Assembly: GCA_043766915.1 (NCBI GenBank)
Contig: JAYUHO010000189.1
Location: 1 to 13,031, forward strand
DNA from: JANNAT01 sp043766915
GTDB lineage: Bacteria > Pseudomonadota > Alphaproteobacteria > Rhodobacterales > Rhodobacteraceae
Length of the DNA stretch: 13,031 nt
Direction: 5' to 3'
The position numbers and the translations under genes were made by a program. Under the pieces are notes generated by a model. That model did not search any database, was not told the origin of the DNA, and saw only the letters and a program-made list of their open reading frames with translations. Below, in pieces: positions 7,153-13,031 of the stretch (its first letter is position 1; the number at the start of each line of letters is the position of its first letter).

Positions 7153-7186
7153 GCGCCTCCCCCCTTGACCAACTGGGGGGCGGCGC
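7153..7186 (+). terminator. GC-rich hairpin between ligase 1 and the amidotransferase
   Basis: CCCCCC (7159-7164) pairs with GGGGGG (7175-7180) over a 10-base loop. The stem extends past one mismatch with GCGCC (7153-7157) / GGCGC (7182-7186). No T-run follows, so it is more likely an mRNA-stability or attenuating structure than a full terminator. Confidence 0.45.
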
Positions 7187-7219
7187 GCACCCTTCATCAC
7201 GTAAAATAACGGATACTTC

Positions 7220-7900
7220 ATGCTGATCGGCATTCTACAAACCGGACTTGCGCCCGACGCCCTTGCGGACAGCATGGGCGATTACCCCGACATGTTCGCG
7301 CAATTGCTGGCGGGCAACGGGTTTCAGTTTCGCACCTTTCGCGTGGTGGACGGGGTGTTTCCGGTCAGTGTTAAAGATTGCCAAGGCTGGCTGATCACCG
7401 GATCGCGGCATGGCACCTACGAAGACCATCCGTGGATCGCGCCATTGGAACAGTTCATTCGCGACGCTTTTTCAGCGCATGTTCCCTTGGTCGGGGTCTG
7501 CTTCGGGCACCAGATCATCGCGCAGGCCATGGGCGGACGGGTTGAACGCTATGCCGGGGGCTGGGCTGTCGGGGCCACGGATTACGATTTTGGCGATCAG
7601 ATCCTGACCATGAACGCCTGGCACCGCGATCAGGTGGTTGTGGTGCCCAAAGGTGCTAAGGTGATTGCCAGCAATGATTTTTGTACCAACGCGGCTTTGT
7701 TGTATGACGATCTGGCGCTGACGGTGCAGGCCCATCCCGAATTTGAATCCGACTTCGTGGGTGGCCTGATCGAACAGCGCGGTAAGGGCGTCGTGCCCGA
7801 TGACCTGCTGTCCGATGCCAGCGTGCGGCTGGATCAGCCAAACCAGAACAAAACCATGGCCGACCAGATTGCGGCGTTTTTCAAGATGCCGCGCGGCTGA
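7220..7900 (+). CDS. Class I glutamine amidotransferase-like hydrolase (possible gamma-glutamyl hydrolase)
   Basis: 226-residue stand-alone GATase-1 domain. The triad is complete: nucleophile C94 in GVCFGHQ, H172 and E174 in QAHPEFES. The oxyanion-strand segment WLITGSRHGTYED (~57-69) and the NAWHRDQV segment (~131-138) also fit. No synthetase domain is fused, and the partner is not encoded here as GuaA/PabB. Being sandwiched between two glutamylating ligases, it most plausibly cleaves gamma-glutamyl amides, as PuuD does in E. coli and PauD-type enzymes in Pseudomonas; by sequence it is a GuaA-like GATase, not a close PuuD look-alike. Start ATG 7220 has only a weak GGATA before it. The gap to the next gene is 52 bases with no terminator, so it is probably co-transcribed with ligase 2. 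Confidence 0.9.
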   Translation: MLIGILQTGLAPDALADSMGDYPDMFAQLLAGNGFQFRTFRVVDGVFPVSVKDCQGWLITGSRHGTYEDHPWIAPLEQFIRDAFSAHVPLVGVCFGHQIIAQAMGGRVERYAGGWAVGATDYDFGDQILTMNAWHRDQVVVVPKGAKVIASNDFCTNAALLYDDLALTVQAHPEFESDFVGGLIEQRGKGVVPDDLLSDASVRLDQPNQNKTMADQIAAFFKMPRG

Positions 7901-7952
7901 CCCAATCCTGTGGCCTGATGCCTCCGGACAACCTGACAAAACAGTGTGCAAT

Positions 7953-9308
7953 ATGTCAAAATGGACTGATCAACTGCCAGAAGCCGCCCGCGAATACATC
8001 GGGGATCGCCGCGTAGACGAGGTGGAATGCGTGATCGGCGACATTGCAGGGGTGGCGCGTGGCAAGGCGATGCCTGCAGCGAAATTTGCCACGCAGACCA
8101 ATTATTACCTGCCGAACTCGATCTTCTTGCAGACGATCACCGGTGAATGGGCCGACAATCCGTTTGATGCCTTTACCGAGCCTGACATGGTCATGGTGCC
8201 CGATTTCACCACCGCCACCGCCGCGCCCTGGACGGCGGATGTGACGTTGCAGGTGATCCATGATGCGCATGATCAAGACGGCACGCCGATTGCCTTCAGC
8301 CCGCGCAATGTGCTGCGACAGATCGTGAAGCTTTATAATGATCAGGGCTGGACGCCCGTTGTGGCCCCCGAGATGGAATTTTTTCTGACCGCCCGCAATA
8401 TTGACCCGAACATGCCAGTGGAACCCCCGATGGGCCGCAGCGGGCGGCGGGCGGCGGGTAAACAGGCCTATTCGCTGTCGGCGATTGATGAATACGGCAA
8501 GGTGATCGACGATATCTATGATTTCGCCGAAGCGCAGGGCCTTGAAATTGACGGCATCTTGCAGGAAGGTGGGGCTGGCCAGATCGAATTGAACCTGGCG
8601 CACGGCGATCCGGTGCGGCTGGCCGATGATGTGTTCTTCTTCAAACGCCTGATCCGCGAAGCCGCGCTGCGCCACGATTGCTTTGCCACTTTCATGGCCA
8701 AACCGATTGGAGGAGAGCCGGGATCAGCGATGCACATCCACACTTCGGTGGTGGACAGCAAAACCGGCAAGAACATCTTTGCCGATAAAAAGGGCGGCGA
8801 GACGGAACATTTCTTTCACTTCATTGCCGGCATGCAGAACCATCTGACCGGGGCAATTGCAGTGCTTGCGCCCTATGTGAACAGCTATCGGCGTTACGTG
8901 CCCGATTTTGCCGCCCCGATTAACCTTGAGTGGGGCCGCGACAACCGCACCACCGGCTTGCGCATCCCGATATCCTCGCCAGCGGGCCGCCGTGTTGAAA
9001 ACCGCCTGCCGGGCATGGATTGCAATCCCTATCTGGGCATCGCTGCGACCTTGGCCTGCGGCTATCTTGGCCTGATGGAAAAGCGCGATCCGCGCCCCGA
9101 ATTCAAGACATCCGCCTATATCGACAGCGATGATATCCCCACCAACATGGGCGACGCGCTGGATTTGCTGGCCGAAGACACCGCCTTGGTAGAAGTCCTG
9201 GGCGTAGAATTCTGCAAGGTTTACGATTCGGTAAAGCGCAATGAATACAAAGAGTTCCTGCAAGTCATCAGCCCCTGGGAACGTGAGCATCTGCTGTTGA
9301 ACGTATGA
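7953..9308 (+). CDS. puuA: Gamma-glutamylputrescine-synthetase-like ligase 2 (PuuA type)
   Basis: 451 residues, close to the PuuA length. Order: N-terminal domain with VECVIGDIAGVARGKAMPA (~23-41), metal ligands in PEMEFFL (E140, E142), GAGQIELNLAHGD, catalytic histidine region GSAMHIHTS (H261), NSYRRYVP, NRTTGLRIP (N331-R332) and RRVENRLPGMDCNPYLGIAA. The C terminus has YDSVKRNEYKEF followed by SPWEREHLLLNV, the tail characteristic of PuuA-type enzymes and absent from GlnA. The ATG at 7953 is chosen as the start giving the family's N terminus; the frame is open upstream, but only through the amidotransferase gene. The stop overlaps the oxidoreductase start by ATGA, mirroring the functional pair PuuA-PuuB. 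The amine acted on is not shown by the sequence; the symbol is by family resemblance. Confidence 0.92.
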   Translation: MSKWTDQLPEAAREYIGDRRVDEVECVIGDIAGVARGKAMPAAKFATQTNYYLPNSIFLQTITGEWADNPFDAFTEPDMVMVPDFTTATAAPWTADVTLQVIHDAHDQDGTPIAFSPRNVLRQIVKLYNDQGWTPVVAPEMEFFLTARNIDPNMPVEPPMGRSGRRAAGKQAYSLSAIDEYGKVIDDIYDFAEAQGLEIDGILQEGGAGQIELNLAHGDPVRLADDVFFFKRLIREAALRHDCFATFMAKPIGGEPGSAMHIHTSVVDSKTGKNIFADKKGGETEHFFHFIAGMQNHLTGAIAVLAPYVNSYRRYVPDFAAPINLEWGRDNRTTGLRIPISSPAGRRVENRLPGMDCNPYLGIAATLACGYLGLMEKRDPRPEFKTSAYIDSDDIPTNMGDALDLLAEDTALVEVLGVEFCKVYDSVKRNEYKEFLQVISPWEREHLLLNV

Positions 9309-10606
9309 ACCTGCTGCACGTCAATGATCGGGCCGGGCAATATCCGGCATCCTACTATGCCGCAACAGCCGCACCATTGGCCGCGTTCCCGCCCCTGAAA
9401 GGCGAGACGCGGGCCGATGTGTGCATCGTCGGCGGCGGGTATACTGGGCTGTCTGCGGCGCTGCATCTGGCGCAAAAGGGCTATGACGTGGCACTGGTTG
9501 AGGCGCACCGCGTCGGCTTTGGCGCTTCGGGGCGCAATGGCGGGCAGTTGGGGTCGGGCCAGCGGCAAGATCAGGAATGGATTGAACGCGCAGTCGGGGT
9601 GCAAACGGCGCACCGGCTGTGGGATTTGGCAGAGGAAGCCAAAGCTTTGGTCCGCAGCCTGATCACCGATCACACAATGCCCGTCACCTATCACCCCGGT
9701 TTGGCGCATGCCTGCTGGTCTGACGGTCAAGTGCGCCATACGCATCACTATGCTGAAAAACTGCAGCGCGATTATGGTTATGATCAGATAGAACCGCTGG
9801 ATCGCAATGGCATCCGGGCCCTGATCGGATCAGCCGTTTACAAAGGCGGCGAGATTGATCACGGCGCGGGGCATTTGCATCCGTTGAACTATGCCATCGG
9901 GCTGGCGCAGGCGGCGGTCAAGGCGGGCGTTCGGGTATATGAGACGTCCGAAGTGCATCACCTTCAACACGGCGCAAAACCTGTGGTGCAAACGGGTCAG
10001 GGCCGGGTGATCTGCGATCACGTTATCCTTGCGGGCAATGGATATTTGGGCAATCTCGACCGTAAAATCGCCGCCCGCGTGATGCCGATCAACAATTTTA
10101 TCGTGGCCACCGAACCGCTTGGCAACCGGGCAAGCGATATCTTATCCCAACCCATCGCTGTGGCCGATACCAAATTTGTCGTCAATTACTGGCGGCTGTC
10201 CGAAGACAATCGCCTGCTGTTTGGCGGTGGGGAATCCTATGGCTATAAGTTCCCCGACATCATCAAGACAGTGTTGAAGCCGATGCTGCAGGTCTATCCG
10301 CAGCTGAAGGACGTCAAGATCGACTACGCCTGGGGCGGCACTTTGGCCATCACCATGAACCGCATGCCGTGCTTTACCCGCCCTGCCCCGAATGTGCTGT
10401 CGGCTTCGGGTTATTCCGGGCACGGTGTTGCGATGGCCACCTTGGCGGGCAAGATCATGGCCGAGGCCGTGGGCGCGCAGGCCGAGCGGTTTGATCTGAT
10501 GGCCAGCCTGCCCTACAGCCGTTTTCCGGGGGGTGTGGCCTTGCGTTGGCCGCTGCTGGTGGCTGCAATGACGTGGTATTCGATGCGGGATCGGTTGGGG
10601 ATTTAA
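9305..10606 (+). CDS. puuB: FAD-dependent gamma-glutamyl-amine oxidoreductase (PuuB type)
   Basis: 433 residues of the DAO family. ASYYAATA at residues ~15-22 and the linker PPLKGETRADVCIV match the PuuB N terminus. The FAD Rossmann motif GGGYTG is at 43-48, with the ribose-binding acidic residue E66 in LVEA. GASGRNGGQ (73-81) is the flavin/substrate-proximal loop of the PuuB/DadA group. Near the C terminus, NVLSASGYSGHGVAMATLAG is the second FAD-contacting segment. By family knowledge it oxidises the gamma-glutamylated amine to an aldehyde, releasing ammonia and peroxide or reducing a carrier. Translationally coupled to ligase 2 (ATGA). The aldehyde dehydrogenase (PuuC) that should follow is absent from the window. 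The last gene of the block; a palindromic element follows. Confidence 0.93.
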   Translation: MNLLHVNDRAGQYPASYYAATAAPLAAFPPLKGETRADVCIVGGGYTGLSAALHLAQKGYDVALVEAHRVGFGASGRNGGQLGSGQRQDQEWIERAVGVQTAHRLWDLAEEAKALVRSLITDHTMPVTYHPGLAHACWSDGQVRHTHHYAEKLQRDYGYDQIEPLDRNGIRALIGSAVYKGGEIDHGAGHLHPLNYAIGLAQAAVKAGVRVYETSEVHHLQHGAKPVVQTGQGRVICDHVILAGNGYLGNLDRKIAARVMPINNFIVATEPLGNRASDILSQPIAVADTKFVVNYWRLSEDNRLLFGGGESYGYKFPDIIKTVLKPMLQVYPQLKDVKIDYAWGGTLAITMNRMPCFTRPAPNVLSASGYSGHGVAMATLAGKIMAEAVGAQAERFDLMASLPYSRFPGGVALRWPLLVAAMTWYSMRDRLGI

Positions 10607-10627
10607 CGCCGTAGTGTGATCAGCGCT

Positions 10628-10712
10628 AACGCATCCCCTGACCTGATCCAAGGCCGTGCTGCCCTAACATAAGTGGTCCCGGATCAGGTCCGGGACTGCG
10701 GCACAACGCATC
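10628..10712. repeat. REP/MITE-like palindromic element flanked by 8-bp direct repeats
   Basis: AACGCATC occurs at 10628-10635 and again at 10705-10712, bracketing a 69-base block made almost wholly of inverted repeats. CCCTGACCTGATCC (10636-10649, taking the last 14 bases) pairs with 10681-10694 with one mismatch. GTCCCGGA (10676-10683) pairs with TCCGGGAC (10689-10696). GTGCTGC (10656-10662) pairs with GCGGCAC (10698-10704) with one G-U in RNA. The CCCGGATCAGGTCCGGG core resembles extragenic palindromes common in alphaproteobacteria. It may also end the puuB message, although no T-run follows. Confidence 0.55.
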
Positions 10713-10752
10713 GGGGCAATCGCAATATCAGCGGAAATCACCCCATCCGACC

Positions 10753-10777
10753 GATTGTCACTGGATTGTCACCAATC
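10753..10777. promoter_or_regulatory. Direct repeat with 11-base period upstream of the PLP enzyme
   Basis: GATTGTCAC occurs at 10753-10761 and 10764-10772, exactly 11 bases apart, about one helical turn. The second copy also forms GATTG-tcac-CAATC. It sits 47 bases before the next gene, where a regulator or promoter would be expected. No clear -10 box was found, so the role is a guess. Confidence 0.3.
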
Positions 10778-10824
10778 ATCTGTTTACACATTTCCTGAAA
10801 CAGACATTCAGGAAAGCTGTGATC

Positions 10825-12027
10825 ATGGCTCCAGACGGACAAATGCCCGCTCTTGATACCCCTGCCCCTAACACCTACGCCTCTGAATCCATCCCCGACG
10901 CCGCCCGCATCGAGATAGAGCGCCTGCTGACCAGTGGCGATCTGTTCCGCTACACGGCGGCAGAAGGCGCTCCGGTGGCGCTGCTTGAACAGGAATTCGC
11001 CGATCTGCTGGGGTCACGCTATGCCTTGGCGGTGGCGTCGTGTTCGGCGGCGCTGTTCCTGTCTTTGAAGGCGCTGGATTTGCCGCGCGGGGCCAATGTC
11101 TTGATCCCCGCTTTTACCTTTGCCGCCGTGCCATCGGCAGTGGTGCATGCCGATCTGACCCCCGTTTTGGTGGAAGTGGGCGATAATTACCGCGTCGATA
11201 TGGCAGATTTCGCCGCCAAACTGGACGATGCGGCGGCGGTGCTGATCAGCCATATGCGCGGTCATACCTCAGATATGGAGGCCATCATGGCGCTGTGCGA
11301 TGCGCGCCAGATTCCGGTGATCGAAGATGCCGCGCACAGTCTGGGCACCACGTGGCATGGTCGCAACATTGGCACTATCGGCAAGATCGGCTGTTTCAGC
11401 TTTCAATCCTACAAACTGGTCAATGCGGGCGAAGGCGGCATTCTGATCACCGATGATCCGGAACTGGCGGCGCGTTGCGTGATCATGTCGGGGGCATATG
11501 AGCAGAACTGGAAGAAACATCCGGGGATGCAGAACAGCTATATGTATTGGCAAAACAAGCTGCCGCTTTACAACATGCGGATGCAGAACCTGTCGGCAGC
11601 CGTGATCCGCCCGCAATTGCCCGAAGTCACTGACCGCGTTGCCAAGGGCCGCGCCGGGCATGACCGCGTGGCAGAACAGTTGAACGCCTGCGCGCATTTC
11701 GCCGTGCCGCCATCCCTGCCCGGCGAAGACCGCGCTCCCGACAGCATTCAGTTTAACCTGATTGGCGATTGGACGGATGCGAAGGCCCTGCAGTTTCAAG
11801 CCGCGGCAAAAGGCACAGGCGTTTCGGTACAGGTGTTTGGCCTGTCAGACGGCAATGCCCGCGCGTTCTGGAACTGGGAGTTTCTGGGGCCAGCCCCTGA
11901 ATTACCGAAAACCCGGGCGATGCTGATGCGCGCCTGCGATGTGCGTCTGCCCACGCGCCTGACGCATGCCGAACTGGACTACATCGCCAATGCGCTTATT
12001 TCGGCGGCGCGGGCGGTGAACGGCTAA
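10825..12027 (+). CDS. DegT/DnrJ/EryC1-type PLP-dependent aminotransferase
   Basis: 400 residues with the fold-type I layout of the DegT family. TSGDLFRYTA and the phosphate-binding ASCSAALFLSLKAL come first, then IPAFTFAAVPSAV, IEDAAHSLGTTW (aspartate on the pyridine nitrogen), and the PLP lysine in CFSFQSYKLVNAGEGG (K197), a variant of the usual FSFHxxKxxTTGEGG. Many relatives make amino sugars for surface glycans, but no sugar-nucleotide gene is nearby; the neighbours are amine-degrading genes, so a catabolic or polyamine-type aminotransferase is worth considering. The GTG at 10819 (5 bases after AGGA at 10810-10813) and the ATG at 10825 (11 bases after it) are both usable starts, adding or removing two residues. 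It is separated from puuB by 218 bases and probably has its own promoter. Confidence 0.9.
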   Translation: MAPDGQMPALDTPAPNTYASESIPDAARIEIERLLTSGDLFRYTAAEGAPVALLEQEFADLLGSRYALAVASCSAALFLSLKALDLPRGANVLIPAFTFAAVPSAVVHADLTPVLVEVGDNYRVDMADFAAKLDDAAAVLISHMRGHTSDMEAIMALCDARQIPVIEDAAHSLGTTWHGRNIGTIGKIGCFSFQSYKLVNAGEGGILITDDPELAARCVIMSGAYEQNWKKHPGMQNSYMYWQNKLPLYNMRMQNLSAAVIRPQLPEVTDRVAKGRAGHDRVAEQLNACAHFAVPPSLPGEDRAPDSIQFNLIGDWTDAKALQFQAAAKGTGVSVQVFGLSDGNARAFWNWEFLGPAPELPKTRAMLMRACDVRLPTRLTHAELDYIANALISAARAVNG

Positions 12028-12064
12028 GTCGCGATAAATCGTGTGCCGCTGCGCATTTTTCCCC

Positions 12065-12093
12065 TTGCAGCCGCTAGGTTGGCAGCATATTTG
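12065..12093 (+). promoter_or_regulatory. Promoter of tRNA-Gly
   Basis: TTGCAG (12065-12070) and TATTTG (12088-12093) have a 17-base spacer and lie 18 bases before the tRNA, giving a start near 12100. Based on hexamers and spacing alone. Confidence 0.5.
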
Positions 12094-12111
12094 ACCACTA
12101 CTCCAAACGGT

Positions 12112-12186
12112 GCGGGCGTAGCTCAGGGGTAGAGCATAACCTTGCCAAGGTTAGGGTCGAGAGTTCGAATCTCTTCGCCCGCTCCA
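12112..12186 (+). tRNA. tRNA-Gly (anticodon GCC)
   Basis: All arms fold. The acceptor stem is GCGGGCG (12112-12118) / CGCCCGC (12176-12182). The D arm is GCTC/GAGC. The anticodon stem TAACC/GGTTA carries loop TTGCCAA with GCC at 12144-12146. The T arm is GAGAG/CTCTT (one G-U) around TTCGAAT. T is the discriminator, and CCA is encoded at 12184-12186. It reads GGC and GGU codons. Its 3' end is a common target for integrating elements. Confidence 0.97.
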
Positions 12187-12224
12187 GTTTGGATAGCGAT
12201 GTCAATGGCTTATGGCATCTGATG

Positions 12225-12276
12225 CAAGGCGAGAATGCTTACATTGGTGGTTAGTCATGCCAGTGTAAGCGCCTTG
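12225..12276. repeat. Long bulged inverted repeat 38 bases after tRNA-Gly
   Basis: The right arm CCAGTGTAAGC-GCCTTG (12260-12276, contiguous) pairs with CAAGGC (12225-12230) plus GCTTACATTGG (12237-12247). The left arm has six extra bases (12231-12236) and there is one mismatch (a G-U in RNA). Loop 12248-12259. No T-run follows, so it is not a standard terminator. It could be a small structured RNA, an RNase-processing hairpin, or the remains of a mobile element end. Confidence 0.5.
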
Positions 12277-12847
12277 TAAGCAAATGAACCAAGAGCATAG
12301 TAGATCAGAGCCTGACTTTGACGGTGTTGCATTGGGACAATAAGTGCCTGAGGCATCGACGATTCGGAGTTTTGCGAATTCCGCAGGCTTCGTTGGAGGG
12401 CCGCACCAACCCGCGAGTGATTCACCAGTTGGACTAACGGATCGTAACGCAGTGCGAGCGGATCGCGTTCAGCATTAGATTGCCAAGGAAATACATCGCC
12501 CGCGACGCAGCGCTGGCGATTTCCGTTTTTTGGGGGGAAGCTCCGCCTTCGAAGGTTTGCTTGAGCACACTTCCTGCATGTTTCGTCGCTGAGCGATGGC
12601 GCGCACGGGAGGCAAACGAACTGTTTGGTTGTGATCAACCTTAAAAGCAGGCAACGACACTCATCAAGGCGAGGTTATCGCCGGATGTTGAACTGGCGCG
12701 AAGTTCTACTTTTGTTCGCCTTGTTTGTCTCGGTCGCCATGAACTGCTCGCCTTGCTTTCGCAAACCCCCGATCCGTCGCCATGAAGCGTTCGATCATCG
12801 GAACAATCTTGACCCACCGAAGGTTCAGGATTGCCAAACTCCTATTT

Positions 12848-12878
12848 TTGTCATATATGACACATTAAGTCGTAATTA
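12848..12878 (+). promoter_or_regulatory. Palindromic operator over a possible -35 box
   Basis: TGTCATATATGACA (12849-12862) is a perfect 14-bp palindrome. TTGTCA (12848-12853), overlapping its left half, could be a -35 box, with TAATTA (12873-12878) as a loose -10 after a 19-base spacer. A repressor on the palindrome would block this promoter. It sits 38 bases before the truncated gene start at 12901. Confidence 0.35.
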
Positions 12879-12900
12879 TCGTCAGATATGGAGATACGCA

Positions 12901-12941
12901 ATGAGCTCGCCAAAGGCGATCAAGTCGCTTGCCCTGTTAAT
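12901..12941 (+). pseudogene. 5' end of an unidentified gene, cut by the insertion sequence
   Basis: ATG at 12901 follows GGAGA (12890-12894) at good spacing and reads MSSPKAIKSLALL, a charged then hydrophobic start like that of a signal peptide. The frame then enters the IS terminus at 12942 and stops at 12955-12957. The upstream palindrome and promoter-like boxes fit a real gene whose body has been displaced beyond the insertion. Too little is left to identify it; the interrupted-gene reading depends on the IS boundary being right. Confidence 0.4.
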
Positions 12942-13031
12942 TGTCACTGAGAACTGACCCGGCATTGTCATCGAGATTTGACCCGCCCAGTCATTATGTT
13001 TTCAACTTCATGATGTGGTCAATGCTGTTGT
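12942..13031. mobile_element. End of an IS21-like insertion sequence (partial)
   Basis: Two related 19-base repeats, TGTCACTGAGAACTGACCC (12942-12960) and TGTCATCGAGATTTGACCC (12966-12984), lie 24 bases apart. Multiple short terminal repeats starting with TG, spaced in this way, are characteristic of IS21-family ends. On the minus strand, a frame open from the window edge (NSIDHIMKLKT) stops with TAA at 12994-12996, just inside the repeats, as would be expected for the last gene of the element. The transposase and helper genes would lie beyond 13031, so the family is inferred from the end structure only. Confidence 0.6.

Larger units (their letters stand above)
12187..12900. other. Gene-poor stretch downstream of tRNA-Gly
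   Basis: About 700 bases with no recognisable gene. The longest open frames (127 codons on the minus strand at 12255-12638; 110 codons on the plus strand at 12625-12957) match no family I know, lack ribosome-binding sites and do not show the GC-rich third positions of the genes to the left. By eye the base composition is lower in GC than the operons. It contains a strong hairpin (12225-12276), a CCTTCGAAGG palindrome (12546-12555) and a TGTCATATATGACA palindrome (12849-12862). It may be a degraded insertion next to the tRNA. Confidence 0.55.

Noticed and set aside
7143..7219. Strong intrinsic terminator ending the ligase 1 transcript
   Set aside because: The hairpin has no following T-run, so it is listed only as a weak or attenuating structure.
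12237..12270. Possible integron attC site
   Set aside because: The inverted repeat lacks the GTTRRRY core and its complementary RYYYAAC end, and no gene cassette is nearby.
12255..12638. 127-codon minus-strand frame in the gene-poor stretch
   Set aside because: No ribosome-binding site, no recognisable family and no GC-rich third positions; could be a remnant but not supportable as a gene.
12625..12957. 110-codon plus-strand frame
   Set aside because: Runs across a promoter-like region and into the IS terminus; only its last part, from ATG 12901 with a GGAGA site, looks like a real gene start.
1..13031. CRISPR array, toxin-antitoxin pair or phage defence genes
   Set aside because: No regularly spaced repeats and no such protein families were seen anywhere in the window.

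Overview
The window looks like chromosome from a marine alphaproteobacterium, most likely a Rhodobacterales (roseobacter-type) organism. This rests on the GC-rich codon use, the ATGA-coupled operons, the palindromic extragenic element and the protein families. No species can be named from sequence alone.

Layout. (1) 1-1501: the 3' end of a PhzF-like gene, then an ATGA-coupled pair made of a TerB-domain protein and a PhnD-like periplasmic-binding-fold protein that has no signal peptide. (2) 1600-5655: a complete polar-amino-acid-type (PAAT) ABC importer, consisting of an ATPase, two tandem paralogous substrate-binding proteins, a hairpin, and two permeases overlapping by ATGA. (3) 5734-10606: a small upstream ORF, then a glutamine-synthetase-like ligase, a class I glutamine amidotransferase, a second PuuA-like ligase, and a PuuB-like FAD oxidoreductase coupled to it by ATGA. 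(4) 10607-12027: a palindromic repeat element flanked by 8-bp direct repeats, then a DegT/DnrJ/EryC1-type PLP enzyme. (5) 12112-12186: tRNA-Gly(GCC). (6) 12187-13031: about 750 bases with no convincing gene but several inverted repeats, then a short gene start cut off by the end of an IS21-like insertion sequence that runs off the window.

How it fits together. The parts resemble a gamma-glutamylation route for amine breakdown (the Puu pathway of E. coli, the Pau pathway of Pseudomonas): import, ATP-dependent attachment of glutamate to an amine, FAD-dependent oxidation of the glutamyl-amine, and removal of the glutamyl group by an amidotransferase-type hydrolase. The aldehyde dehydrogenase expected between oxidation and hydrolysis is not in the window. 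The importer is an amino-acid type, not the PotABCD/PotFGHI polyamine type, and both binding proteins keep the arginine that in this family usually grips an alpha-carboxylate. The substrate may therefore be an amino-acid-like amine and not a plain polyamine. The duplicated ligase, duplicated binding protein and PLP enzyme make this a variant of the known pathway whose substrate cannot be read from the sequence.
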